DNA from: Epiperipatus broadwayi | Taxonomy: Eukaryota > Onychophora > Udeonychophora > Euonychophora > Peripatidae | Length of the DNA: 64,000 nucleotides | Direction of reading: 5' to 3' | NCBI GenBank assembly: GCA_028023455.1 | Contig: JAQFVV010013283.1 | Span: 1 to 64,000 of the forward strand | In this document: positions 34,741 through 45,829 of the stretch, piece by piece | Position numbering within the stretch: the stretch's first letter is position 1 | How the letters are laid out: each line of letters begins with the position of its first letter | The notes under the pieces: generated by a model | The model's input: only the letters and a program-made list of their open reading frames with translations | Databases searched by the model: none | What the model was told of the DNA's origin: nothing | Translations under genes and position numbers: made by a program

Positions 34741-36399
34741 TTAAACATATTGTTATTTGTAGTTTTTTACACTTGAGAAGTCTGCTTGTAGTAATGAAAT
34801 CATTGGTTATGTTTTAGAATTTATTTTTTGGCTAGTCTGGTTGTGTAGTGAATTTGGGTTAATTTTAATTATATATATATATTATAACTAATTAAAGGCT
34901 ATATTAAATTACATTATTAAATTATAAAAAAATAAAAAAAATTATTATATGTAAAACTCCTAAATATTAATATCATTAAAAAAAATTACAAACAAATTTT
35001 ATGAAAGGAGATTTAAAAAAAATAGTAAGTAGATAAAATAAATACAGGCCAAATCAAAAAAATATTAATGATAATAATTTTTAAATTAAGACATAAGATG
35101 AGAGCTATAAATTAATAAGTGTAATAAAGGTAATAGATAGGTAGATAAATAGATAGATATATAGTTAGGTAGATAGATAGGTAGGTAGATGGATGGATAG
35201 ATAGATTCAACCTGTTTATATTATATGTATGGATTTATTAATAAACATTTTAATATTAAAATCAATCATTGATATTCTTAAATATTTCTTTATGAGATTT
35301 ATCAATCTTAGTTGGTTTGCTGCTTAATAATAATTTTTATTTACTTTATATAATAAAAAGAAATTTTGATTTTTATGAGATATTACAATTGTTGATATGC
35401 AGGTATAATTATATAATATAACTAATGCAACTATATTTGTCAAATTGTAACGCTGAATAAAACATTTAGACTGTTGAAATTTTAAGGGAAAGTATTAATT
35501 TAAAAGTGCAAGAAAGTGTATGTTCTCTTTTATTAATTATTATAATAACATTATTGCAGAAATTAATAATTATAAAAACATTTATTTCAATAAGTAAATA
35601 GATATTTCTGATCTTTATTTAAAAATAAAATATTTATTTGTTTATTATGTTTCCAAAATAATTTATTATTAATTGAATTTTTGAATACTTATCCAATCTT
35701 CAATATCATTTTTTAGTAATCAAATCGTTTTTTATAGTAAGGAAACTTTTATTATATGGAAAGCATAATTTAATAATAGGGTAATTTGTCAAGTATATAT
35801 TTATTTATTTATTTAAATAAATATTTATTTATTAGAGTATCTAGTTTTCCACCCTCCACTACCACCTGACATATATCAATAGGCCTAACTTATAAGCCTG
35901 CCATCATATTTTTAAGGATTCCTTCTTTTACAGCATACATTTAAAATATGATTATCATCTTAGAGATAATGTAATGTAAATTAATCACTCTATGTATGTA
36001 TGTATGTATGTATATATAAGCTGATGAATTATTTTCATCGTTAAATATATTATTTCCATACTTTTATTTAACTATATAAAAGGTAAATAAACCTCCACAC
36101 CAGCTCCGTTTTTAAACAAGATGAGAACTGTAAGGATACTCTCGTCCCAAACACAAGATAAAATCTTTAAGGAAAAAAGAATGACCAATCTTATGTTATA
36201 CATTTCTTGCTATAAACTCTATAATAAATACTTTTTTTATTGATTACTTTGTGTGTGCGCATATGATGTAAAACGGTGTCTCTTTAAAGTAAGACAAAAG
36301 TTTCTCTGTGCCCAGAATTTTTGTTAGCCAAATTAAATATTCCTCTCCAAAATTTTTAGTACAGCAATAAAATCATTTATTTCTTAGTCCTTATTATCC
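34741..36399. other. AT-rich spacer with a GATA microsatellite
   Basis: (ATAG/TAGG)n at about 35133-35205 and (TGTA)n at about 35995-36014. Two imperfect AT palindromes near 35800 (TATTTATTTA runs). No gene recognised. Confidence 0.5.
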
Positions 36400-37180
36400 A
36401 ATTATTTTCCAGACCTAGTTCGTCTCCCCCCCCCCCATATTCCATTTTAATAAAGCTGTTTTGATAGTACCCACTATCCTGTCCTCATAATTATCAATTT
36501 TGTTATAAATATCTGAACAAAAAATCCTAAAATCTCTACCTTTTGCACCCTGAATATCTTTTATTTTTAGGGTTATAAGACATTGAAAGAGGATCATGAA
36601 AAAATGTTCAATAATCTTTCTTTTATTTAAACAGTAAACTATATCTATAATCCAAATCCTTGTTTCATTTTTGTTTAATTTCACTGGTATCTGAAATTCC
36701 TGCCTTTGCACCGAATAACAATAAGATTTCTTTAGTGTTATTACCTATCCTTTCACATTTTATATAATTTTTATTTTTTTATACAACTCTAAACTATTTT
36801 TTTGTTCATATTCGTTTCCCATAACTTATCTAATCTCTTTTTCTATCTCCCTTAATTATGTACCTATAATATATTCTCTTTATATATCATTTCTTCTGTA
36901 AATACTTGGAAATGTCTAATTATTAACTTTGTATATTGTAAAACCTTTCTTATCCGATGTGTTTGTTGTCCTCTTCACATAATCCGATTAAACACTATTT
37001 TTGATATGTCCTAATATGTTAAATTTGCTTTTGACTTACTTTATTAAAAAAAAAATCCACCCCATTTCTTCTTAAATAGCTTTATCTGTTGTTCACAATT
37101 CCCCAGCCAATGCATATTTATCTGTTTATTTTTTTACTCTATCAAAAATTTTTTGAGTTAATTATCCAAGGCAAAGAGTA
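36400..37180 (-). mobile_element. Old LINE C-terminal remnant
   Basis: On the minus strand, SLELYKKIKII followed in the 36415-36711 frame by DIVYCLNKRKIIEHFFMIL then FQC aligns position by position with the neighbouring LINE's SLNIYRSKQNI and DLVCKLCNEGIENIRHLLLQC, so this is a much older copy of the same type. The zinc-binding cysteines are lost. The young copies to the right were inserted beside it. Confidence 0.55.
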
Positions 37181-37205
37181 TCATTTTCGAATATAAAACT
37201 GGCAT

Positions 37206-37213
37206 AATTCCTT
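37206..37213. repeat. Target-site duplication AATTCCTT (left; partner 37582-37589)
   Basis: Identical 8 bp at both ends of the first truncated LINE copy. Confidence 0.7.
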
Positions 37214-37581
37214 GATGTGATGTGATGCACTGTGACTTTTCTTTAAACGGAGTAGGAATCTCTTAGCAACTATGCCCAGAGAAACCTGTTGGCCACTTTA
37301 CCTTCCCTTTCCATCCCCCCACTCTACATTTTCCCATAATCTGCTCCATCTCATTTCCACAACATAAACTTTGTCAACTCCATGGCCTTCATATCTAAAT
37401 CCCCATTATCTTTTCCCAAATCCAGCATAAAAACCAATAACTCACTTTCTGGTATAATCACTTTGTTCATATTTATTCTTCCACAACTTCATTATTTGTA
37501 CCTTTTCTGCTTTCAAGCATTTACATTGAATTAACAGATGCCTAATATTTTCTATGCCTTCCTTACACAATTTGCAGATTA
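37214..37581 (-). mobile_element. Truncated LINE 3' end, copy A
   Basis: About 370 bp of the same 3' end as the LINE at 38036-41787 (matching the zinc-region coding sequence and 3' UTR, tail GATGTGATGTGATG on the + strand), flanked by AATTCCTT on both sides. Independent 5'-truncated insertion. It is the ancestor of the tandem array. Confidence 0.85.
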
Positions 37582-37626
37582 AATTCCTTAAGAATGATTG
37601 TGTTTAAATGCTCTCTATTAGCTTAT

Positions 37627-38021
37627 TGATGTGATGTACTATGACTTCTTCTTAAACGGAGTCAGGAATCTCTCAGCAACTATACCCAAAGAAATCTGAT
37701 AGCCACCTTACCTTCCCCTTCCATTCTCCACTCTAAGCTTTCCCATAATCTGCTCCATCCCATTTTCACAACATAATCTCTGTCAACTCTATGGCCTTTA
37801 TATCTAAATCCCCCTTATCTTTTCCCAAACTCAGCATAAAAACCAATAACCCACTTTCTGTATAATCACTTTGTTCATATTTATTCTTCCATAACTTCAT
37901 TATGTTATATTCTTACTGCTTTCGAGCATTTACATTCAATCAGAAGATGCCTAATATTTTTTATGCCTTCCTTACACAATTTGTAGATTAAATCCCATAA
38001 GAATGATTGTGTTTAAATGCT
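37627..38021 (-). repeat. Truncated LINE 3' end, copy B (tandem duplicate of A plus flank)
   Basis: Copy B repeats copy A's LINE part and then the same 41 bp of non-LINE flank (AAGAATGATTGTGTTTAAATG then CTCTATTAGCTTAT). Because the LINE/flank breakpoint is identical, B did not insert independently; it arose by unequal exchange or duplication of a unit of about 411 bp. Its LINE text is closer to the full-length copy (ATACCCAAAGAAATC), which suggests exchange with it. Confidence 0.8.
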
Positions 38022-38222
38022 CTCTATTAGCTTATTGATGTGATGTACTGTGACTTCTTCTTAAACGGAGTCAAGAATCTCTCAGCAACTATGCCCAAAG
38101 AAATCTGATAGCCATCTTACCTTCCCCTTCCATTCCCCACTCTAAGCTTTCCCATAATCTGCTCCATCCCATTTACACAACATAATCTCTGTCAACTCTA
38201 TGGCCTTTATATCTAAACCTCC

Positions 38223-39037
38223 TTATCTTTTCCCAAACCTAGCATAAAAACCCAACAACTCACTTTCTGTATAATCACTTTGTTCATATTTAATCTTCCA
38301 TAACTTCATTATTTGTACCTTTTCTGTTTCCAAGCATTTACATTGAAGTAACAGATGCCTAATATTTTCTATGCCTTCATTACACAACTTGCAGACTAAA
38401 TCACCCATATTTTTCCATTTACATGTATATTCCCTTGTTGCTAAAGATCCTGTTTGAGCCTTAACCAATAAACTACTTTCCTTACTATTATCATAAATTA
38501 ACTGACACCCAATGTTCTGTTTACTTCTATATATATTTAAACTCGTTTTACTCTCCATACTAGTTCTCCATCTCTCCAACTCCCTATTCTTTATTAATGC
38601 ATCTATTCTTCTATCCCACTCCTTACCACTATAACACTCAACAATCCTCCTAACACAATCATTCCACCTTTTGTACAAGTATACGGACATAAATTCTTTA
38701 TCCAAATCTTCTGCATTACCTTTCTCACCCATCATGTTGCCCGCCCTTTACTTGTAACCCAATTAAATACTATTTTGGCTATTCTTTTATTATCCATAAA
38801 CTGCAATCTACTGAACATTTTCATTTTACTTTTTGCATCTCTCATATAAAAACTTGACCATCCCATTTCTCCTTGAATTGCCTCCTTTGCTGTCCACACC
38901 TCTGCATCTAATGCATGTCTTCCTACTTCCCTTTGTACTTTTTCTAAGTAATCTAATACCCCTTTACTAACACATAACACATCATTGCTGTATGTTAATC
39001 CTGCTACTGCCACTCCCTTCCATACAATTCTAGCCAC
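38223..39037 (-). pseudogene. LINE C-terminal region with CX2CX8HX4C
   Basis: The 38732-39037 frame (IVWKGVAVAGLTYSNDVLC, LEKVQREVGRHALDA, AIQGEMGWSSF) is the conserved connection after the RT. The 38223-38735 frame carries LVKAQTGSL and the zinc-like CKLCNEGIENIRHLLLQC. Gly-Trp-Ser and Gln-Arg-Glu-Val-Gly-Arg blocks recall tick LINEs (memory, not searched). The stop between frames is a simple shift. Confidence 0.85.
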
Positions 39038-39040
39038 ATC

Positions 39041-39382
39041 TTATTTATTATATGAAAACACTGTTAATTTCTTTATCAATCCCTTTCTTTTCTTTGCTTC
39101 ATTTATCAGTTGTTTCTCCCATTCATCCAAGCAATTTTTCTGATTACTCAAGATGATTCCCAAATAACTATATCTATTCACCACACTTAACTTTATATCA
39201 CCCAATAAGAAATCTTTGTCTTCTCTTTCCCCAGTATTCACCATCATTATATTTGATTTTTCTTCACTAAATTTAATCCCCATATCTTTATCCACCCTTG
39301 CGCATGTCCTCAGTATAACATCCATATTTTCTCTTCTTTCTGCACACAAAAAGACATCATCCGCAAAAAAAAGATCTGGCAA
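39041..39382 (-). pseudogene. LINE RT catalytic box and thumb (FADD)
   Basis: LPDLFFADDVFLCAERREN holds the intact F-A-D-D active site. CARVDKDMGIKFSEEKSNIMMVN is the motif-D region and VNRYSYLGIIL the Y-K-Y-L-G motif. Ends at a stop (39041) and continues in the next frame. Confidence 0.85.
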
Positions 39383-39389
39383 TGTATAT

Positions 39390-40372
39390 ATTCTTTTGCC
39401 ACCTATTAGTGATATCTCTATCCCTCTTCATAGCCTTTCTATTGTTCTCTCCATTTCACTCAAATACAAAAAACAAAATAGGTGACATAGGGCATCCTTG
39501 TCTTTAGTCCCACCCCATTTTTAACTTTAACTGATTCTATATCCTTTAATTGATATGTATAGTAATTATTTTCATATAATTTCTTAATAACATACACTAA
39601 AGCTTTATCCATTCTCAGATTGCTAAACTTATCCATAATCTATTTCTACTCACTCTATCATATGCATTCTCTATATCTATAAAACTCATATATAACTGTC
39701 TATCTGAATTCCTACTCATATCCATAAGTTTTGTAACTGCAAATAAACTATCTGTTATATGCCTATCTGATCTAAAACCTCCTTGCATTTCCACCACTAC
39801 ATTATTTTCTTCCATCCATTTTGCAACTCTTCCAGCCACCATATTAAAAAATACTTTATATAAAACTGATGTTACCACTATTGGTCTATAATTGTTTAAC
39901 TTTCTATGATCCTTACCTTTTCCTTTAAATAATAATCTTACTCTCATATTACTCCAACTACCTGGAAAAACTTCTGTGCCATCTTATTAAAACATGATAA
40001 TAACTTTACTTTTGCCCTACACCCTAAATTCATTACCATCTCTGCTGCCCATCCATCTAAACCTCTTGACTTACCACTTCTCAATTTCTTTCCTGCCTCA
40101 TTCAGTTTATTTTCTGTAAACCTAATATTCCCATTACTATATGCTTTCATATTTTCTATTCCACTGTCCTTCACATCTAACATCTTTTCTATATCCATTA
40201 CATAACTATTCAATATTCTCTCTAATTCTTCTCTAGAGGTACATTCTATTTCCTCCTCATCCAGTAATACTATCTCTCTCTCCCCTAAATTTCTCCTTTT
40301 AATGTAATTCCAAATTTTTTTACTCCCATCTCTTCCACTTTTATTAATATCATCCAATAAGTTATTATTCAT
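39390..40372 (-). pseudogene. LINE ORF2: reverse transcriptase domain, N-terminal part
   Basis: The 39944-40372 frame carries RSGKSRGLDGWAAEM (LINE motif 0/1) and CFNKMAQKFF. After a one-base shift the 39615-39947 frame has KLNNYRPIVVTSVLYKVF, MQGGFRSDRHITDSLF, YMSFIDIENAYDRV (catalytic F-x-D, with E-N-A-Y-D). Then, through two stops near 39500, ESVKVKNGVGLKTRMPYVT stands where GVGLRQGCPMSP would be, followed by SEMERTIERL. The order and spacing are those of a non-LTR RT. The copy is dead because of frameshifts. Confidence 0.85.
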
Positions 40373-40394
40373 TCTCTCTAATTATCTATTTTAG

Positions 40395-41404
40395 CTAACT
40401 TAGCATTAATATTTTTTCACTTTCTTTGTTCTTAATAGCACACTTATATTCTCTGCATGCTTTTTTTCTCTCTTTTACACTTTTACTAACTCTCATTTTT
40501 TTTTTACTTTTATTCTTCTGAATATTCTCACCTAAAACCCTATTTGCCATTTTTTCTATTTCATCACACCAGTCCTCATACTCATTTCCAACCAACTCTT
40601 CCATGGTTTCTTCAACGTGTATTTTATACTCTTCCAACTTATTCTTATCATTCACTCTCCATCTACATCTTTCATTATTGTTTCTACTTTTATTTCTATT
40701 CTCCATCACATTACTAACCATTTCAATTACAAAGAAATTATGATCACTATTACATACTCTCTCTTCATTATCAAACACCTTAATTTTCCGTACTTTATTC
40801 ATTCCCTCTTTCTCTATCAATACATTATCTATTGTGTGGAATATATTATTTCTAGACCATGTGTATTGTCCCTCATAAATATTTGATAAGTTTTCAATGC
40901 TCAAATTCACTCTCTGACAAAATTTCTTCAAAAGCTGTCCATTCCTATTATCTACATCATCAATTTCTTCAATATGCCCATTCATATCTCTTACAACCAT
41001 TATTCTCTTAACCTTTCCTTTAAAACTCTGTATATCCTTAACTAGGCACTCATATATGCTATTGTTCTACTCCATTATAGTTTGACTATCTCCAGTAGTT
41101 ATATAAACTATAGCCACCATCCAATCTTGTCTTCCCAACCTTATTTCAAACCACAAATGTTATTGGCATTTAACAGTATTTAAATTTTTTTTTGATATAA
41201 CACCTATACCACCATCTTTTTTTCTTTCTTTTTTCTATTTATATCCTGCCATAACAAATCTTCCAAAACAGGTTCTTCTTCTTCTCTTAGATGTGTTTCC
41301 ACTACTGCTAATACCTCAAGCTCTTCATTTTCAATTACTTTGTTTAATTGCTGCAACTTTTCTGGTCTCCTATTCAAATACCTAATTTTAACAATTTTTT
41401 TTTC
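40395..41404 (-). pseudogene. LINE ORF2: APE endonuclease domain
   Basis: Begins KIVKIRYLNRRPEKL (about 41404). Motifs in order: VLAVVETHL (active-site Glu), KDGGIGVIS after a frameshift in an A-run (about 41215), TVKCQ, then in the 40395-41000 frame VVRDMNGH (the GDFNxH box with G to R), YEGQYTWSRN (T-W), IDNVLI (I-D-x-V-L-I) and NSDHNFFV (S-D-H). Two further stops interrupt it (near 41160 and 41070). This is the endonuclease that nicks target DNA. The basic KNKSKKKMRVSKSVKERKK segment links it to the RT. Confidence 0.85.
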
Positions 41405-41603
41405 CTAACTACTCTTTTATAAATTTTTTTGATTTTTTCTTCTCCATTATGTTTATAAATAACTTGCTTACCATTAATTTTACAAACCCATTCTTTCTCC
41501 ACATCTACATTTATATCTAAATTAACTGCCCTTTATTTATACCTTATATCCCATCCATTCTTCTTCTTTTTAATAACACTGCAATTTAAAATCCCACCCC
41601 CCT

Positions 41604-41780
41604 TTACAAGTTTCCCGAACTATATTCTTTATAAATCAGACTCCCTAAAACTTCACTTCCTTGTTTCCCTACGTGCAACCCATCTTTACTATATAACTCC
41701 TTCTCTCCAATAAAAAAATCCCACACATCCACAAACGTAACATCATTTCTCTCACATAATTCTTTCAATCTCAAGGTCAT
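41604..41780 (-). pseudogene. ORF1 remnant: C-terminal SGNH/GDSL-like esterase motif
   Basis: 58 codons from an ATG at 41780 to a stop: LRLKELCERNDVTFVDVWD, then EKELYSKDGLHVGKQGSEVLG. The DGLH block preceded by F-(V/I)-D-x-W is the catalytic Asp/His segment of SGNH-fold hydrolases, also found in ORF1 proteins of CR1/L2-like LINEs. The N-terminal part with the catalytic serine is missing because the element starts here, so the copy is slightly 5'-truncated or had a short ORF1. Confidence 0.7.
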
Positions 41781-41787
41781 TTGCGCC

Positions 41788-41801
41788 CTCTATTAGCTTA
41801 T
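41788..41801. repeat. Target-site duplication CTCTATTAGCTTAT (right; partner 38022-38035)
   Basis: Exact 14 bp match at both LINE ends. A third copy at 37613-37626 belongs to the tandem unit. Confidence 0.85.
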
Positions 41802-41931
41802 AGATAAATTAAAACACAAGACGTCATTTAAATGCCCTCATTCATAAGACTTAGCTCTATAAGAAAAGAAAATTATTTAAAAAAAATAAAATTTTGTTCG
41901 CTTTTTATTATTATTACACCATCTCAGAGAC

Positions 41932-42010
41932 TGACACTCTATTGTATGTAATTTAGCTCAGTGATAGAATGTCAGTCTCTGAGATGTGGGGTTTTAGGAT
42001 CGGCCTCTTG
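41932..42010 (+). repeat. Inverted repeat containing a tRNA-like head
   Basis: CATCTCAGAGACTGACA.CTCTATT and AATAGA.TGTCAGTCTCTGAGATG-type arms (the right arm reads GATAGAATG) are inverse. The right half reads TTTAGCTCAGTGATAGAATG (A-box TAGCTCAGTGRTAGA-like) then GGGGTTTTAGGATC, a ruined B box. So this is a decayed tRNA-derived repeat copied in inverted orientation. Confidence 0.55.
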
Positions 42011-43845
42011 ACATTTCTGATGCTCGAACTTTTTTTGAACGCTTGCAACCTGCAGGGCAAAAGTAAAACTAGCATTTAAATTACTTTAAAGTTGTAGTTA
42101 GCAAAAAAAAAAAAAAAAAAAACTTCTTTTAATGTTTTTCTCTCTTTTTTTTTTACAATTTCCATTATAATTATCAAAATATTGATTTTTCTACTAAGGA
42201 TTGCTTATTTAAAAAAAAAAAACTTTTAGTCTAATTCGAAAGCCGTAGATATTACCAATAATAATAAAGTTGTTAAAATCTTTATATTTTGTTGCAATTA
42301 CACAATTTTTTTTATTAAAAAAAAAATTATTATGAGAGACACTTCGCATGGATACAATTTTTTTAAATAATGATTTAAAGAAAAAGAACAAAACGCAGTA
42401 AAAATTAGATAAGATAACTTATATAAAAAAAAATTAATTTTGTCCTTCCTTCTACTAAGCTAAATATTATCCAAGGTTTCAAATACAGCCTTAAATCTAG
42501 TAAGCCTCATTGGCAAAAAAGAAAATTGATTTTCGCATCATAATTTCACTTCTGAGATGTGGACTGACGAATGGAAAGAAGAATTAGACTCAAAGAATAC
42601 GATTTTTTCTATGCAGCAATACTTTTGAACGAGATAAAACATTAGGTTCCCGACAAGAATGTGGTGGTATTCAAACAATGGTCAGTATCACAGAAAATGA
42701 TTCTCATCATTTCTGAGACTTAAAAAAAAAAATTGTAGGAAAATTTAAGATGCAACTGCCAACAATTCCAGAGGTTTCCCTTATTGATCTCAAAACTGAC
42801 CTCATGTTTTATCAATAAAGCTTCTTTTGATATAGAACCCCTGTCCAAAGATATTTTAGTCAACAATCTTTCTGGTTTAATTGTTTCTACATATTTGTTA
42901 TCTTTGACATTTGTTATTTACCTTATAATCTGACCATTGTCATTTTCTCAGTGAACTTACTTGCAGCTACCCCCCCCCCACCTTCTCCTTGCTTTCATTT
43001 TTAAATATTTTTGTAAATATTGCTTCTTATCATTCCTGGGTACTCTTTGAAAAATTTTATTCATGTCATCTAAAATATTTTTATTCTTTTTCATTCTAGA
43101 ATTTGGTCTTTTCATTATAATTATCCATGTCTTCTGACATTCATTTTTATTCCCTTTCTATCATTTCTTTCACGTTCATCTACTGATTATCTATTAAACA
43201 CAACAACATCAAAAACTCAAACTCATTTCTGATGTTATCCTTAACAGCAATGGTTGTATTGGCTAATTATATCTAAATGATCTGGCAAGCTTGTATTACT
43301 TTTTCAGCTGCATTTGAAGTATCTCCAATGTTCTCTTCTAATGTTTTTTTGACATTAAATATAAAGTTCAAATTTTATTGTCTTCTTGGAATCGAAGCAC
43401 ATTTATATGCTCACTAGCATTAACACTGATCAAAATGAGTGCAGCTGTTCTAACTCCATAAGTAAAAAAATAATGATAGAAAGATAAAAAAATAATCATT
43501 AGAAATGAGTGTTGCAATGATCGCACAATCCATTACACAATTTAAAAATATATTTGTATAAGTAATCCCAAAAGTAAACGTCTTTCTCAATTGTAACTCT
43601 GTGCTCAATTCTATTTTCAACTTTATCTTCCTAGTGAAAGCATTGACTGGAACGCCCCCTCCCCCATGAAAACTATTTGTTTACCGTAATATACTCAATT
43701 GGAAGTCTATTACTCTTTATTTGTTTCATCTCTGCAATCCAAAAAAGATGTAACTCTTCAATGGTAGATTCTATAATATATATTTAATCTATAAAGTGCA
43801 TATAGATACTTAGTTATCATATGAAAATGACCTTACTCCAGTCAA
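42011..43845. other. AT-rich spacer
   Basis: A-runs and T-runs (42103-42121, 42143-42152) and a C-run at 42970-42978. The minus strand 43250-43400 reads NVKKTLEENIGDTSNAAEKV in one frame, protein-like but unassigned. No supported gene. Confidence 0.4.
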
Positions 43846-43846
43846 T

Positions 43847-43936
43847 GTTTAAAATTAACCAATAAAATATCAACAATCTTTTGTCAAGGTTGCTTTGACA
43901 AAAGATTGCTGATATTCTATTGGTTAATTTTAAGTA
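43847..43936. repeat. Near-perfect hairpin, about 40 bp arms
   Basis: TTAAAATTAACCAATA...CAATCTTTTGTCAA and its inverse TTGACAAAAGATTG...TATTGGTTAATTTTAA with a loop of about 8 bases (GGTTGC). Only two or three mismatches. MITE-like or recent inverted duplication, next to the LINE remnant. Confidence 0.85.
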
Positions 43937-43939
43937 TAG

Positions 43940-44400
43940 GTTGTAATGATAAGATTTATCTTGAATTAGTAGATTTTTACAGAGCATTCTTAAGTGAAAT
44001 TTTTTAATGCTTTATATTGTGATAAAAAGTCCACATCTCACTACCATACAATAAATTAAACAAGATAATATACATATATAATTGATATACTTACAGTAGT
44101 TTATATCTTAACATGGAAATCCATTTTTCTGCTTAAAAAGCTACCAAGATATTTAAATTGGTTGATATTCATAAGGTTTAAAATACTCAAGATTTCTCTT
44201 CCAATGCTGACTGATGAAAGGCTTGGGTTTTTAGAACATTAGTTATTAAACTAAAGTCTTTATAGATTACACTTAAAAACACTAAAAGTATTCTGTACAT
44301 TACATCATTTGAATTGACAAATATAACACAAGCTTTAGGTATGTTAAAATTCAAAACCAAGAAGATGAAGCCCATGATGTCATTTTTGAACAATTCAGCC
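43940..44400 (-). mobile_element. Degenerate LINE (Jockey/CR1-like) RT 3' part
   Basis: Minus strand: FSLITNVLKTQAFHQSA (FGL.IS..KTEVL.QPAP pattern), NQFKYLGSFLSRKM (F.YLGS.LS), LLYGSEMWTF (LLYGSETWT) and ALKNFHLRMLCK (L..FH.RCLR). The spacing is as in LINE proteins with this signature, so the assignment is firm although each block lies in a different frame and the ADD box is lost. Confidence 0.75.
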
Positions 44401-44574
44401 TAAAAATTTAATCTTGACAGCTACTTTATGAAGTTCCCAAATGAAAAATAAAGTTAGAACTAGAATATATTTTTGTTTAATATTTATTTCAAATGCATTA
44501 ATTTTACCATTATCAGTAATAACACGTTTCTCTCATTTTATTATAATAGAAATATTTAAATACAAAAATATAGA
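44401..44574. other. AT-rich spacer
   Basis: Nothing recognised. Confidence 0.5.
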
Positions 44575-45200
44575 TGTAATCAAAGGGATTTGAACACAGA
44601 TTTACAAGCTCCCTTCAGCTATCTGCTCTATCTTAAATAACTGATACACATGACCACATACATGTGAAAAAGATAAATGATCTCCAATATATCTATTTCA
44701 TTCTGAACCAGTATTCACCAGTTGGTCCAGATCAGCATCTTCCACACATATGTATAGCCAGTGCTCAGCTTACATTAAGAAAGCAAATTTTAATTTTAAT
44801 GGACAAACTTCAATTTTCTACACTCTCTATTGAAAATCTGACAAAGGAATGCTCAAAACCCACGTTGATGCCAGTATTGTTGTCATACCCATGTTGACTT
44901 TAAGTCAATCTGACATCTCATCAGATTTTCAACTATATAAATGGCTAAAAGTTGAAGAGTGGAGAAGAGTAAACCCTGTCCATTAAAGTTTGAAGATTTG
45001 CTACTGAGCACTGATTATATATGTGTGTGGAAGATGTTGATCTGAATCAAATGATGAATTACTGGTTTAACATGAAATACGTACGTTGGAGAGCATTTAT
45101 CTTTTTCATGTGTGTGTGGTCATGTGTATTGGTTGTATGAGATTTATTGGATAGCTGAAGTGAGCTTGAAATTCAGGATTCAAGTCCTTTAATTATAATA
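44575..45200. repeat. Foldback family, 625 bp palindrome
   Basis: Left arm starts AAAGGGATTTGAACACAGAT and AAGCTCCCTTCAGCTAT; right arm ends ATAGCTGAAGTGAGCTTGAAAT and CAAGTCCTTT. Internal landmarks (AAAGATAAATGATCTCCAA, TTGGTCCAGATCA, CAGTGCTCAG, AATGGACA, TTGAAAATCTGA, ATGTTGACTTTAAGTCAA) are mirrored around about 44920. GGGATTTGAAC is the inverse of a B box (GTTCAAATCCC). The longest palindromic copy here. Confidence 0.9.
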
Positions 45201-45829
45201 GAAGCTGTATAATAAAATAAGCTTTGCTGGACAGCCAACTAATTTCAAATATTTAGCACAAATCTATTCATTAATTGAGTCAAATGTCTAAACTAAACCA
45301 AGAAAATCAACATCTCAATCAGCTTTTGTTTCTAACACTTTTCTTCCATTTACCTGACAACCAAAATCAGATTAGAGTGTTTATTGCTTTTGAATACCAC
45401 ATTCAGTCTCTGGTAACCACTCATATATGATTGTAAGTAACCTATTCTACAAATCTTTGAATTTATTTTTGATACAGTGAAAAATAATAATAATTATTGC
45501 AGTCTTTTATTACATACTTTGTTTTAAATAACTGTATTCCAATTAAATATCTCATCAGGACTTCTACATATCTCATCAGAAATCTACAGCCTTCTGTTTT
45601 AAAATCATGTAGTGTTGTTTTAATTTCACCAAACTGGATGTCTTCTTCCAAATTTATGCAAGTAGATATGATAGATGTTTGTTTAAAACCATCATTTATT
45701 ATTCAATAAATTTATCATCTTTATTATTCAAAACATGATCATATACTATCTCCATATGTTCAACTTCTTTTTATGTCTGTTTATAAAATAAACAGACTAC
45801 TTTTCTTTATTTAATTCTTATTAGATAAT
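45201..45829. other. AT-rich spacer
   Basis: Overlapping short frames at 45463-45709 on both strands, no domain recognised. Confidence 0.5.

Larger units (their letters stand above)
38036..41787 (-). mobile_element. Near-full-length APE-type LINE (3.75 kb)
   Basis: Bounded by the 14 bp CTCTATTAGCTTAT at 38022-38035 and 41788-41801, an exact target-site duplication that defines both ends. On the minus strand it encodes in order: an SGNH-esterase-like ORF end, an APE endonuclease, a reverse transcriptase and a C-terminal CX2CX8HX4C zinc-like domain, then a 3' UTR ending in CATCACATCA repeats. It has a handful of frameshifts and stops, mostly in homopolymers, so it is a fairly young dead copy. 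By memory the RT resembles LINEs seen in ticks and some cnidarians. The clade is not resolved. Confidence 0.9.

Noticed and set aside
39216-39485. 89-codon + frame
   Set aside because: Antisense of the LINE RT; shadow.
40617-40886. 89-codon + frame
   Set aside because: Antisense of the LINE endonuclease; shadow.
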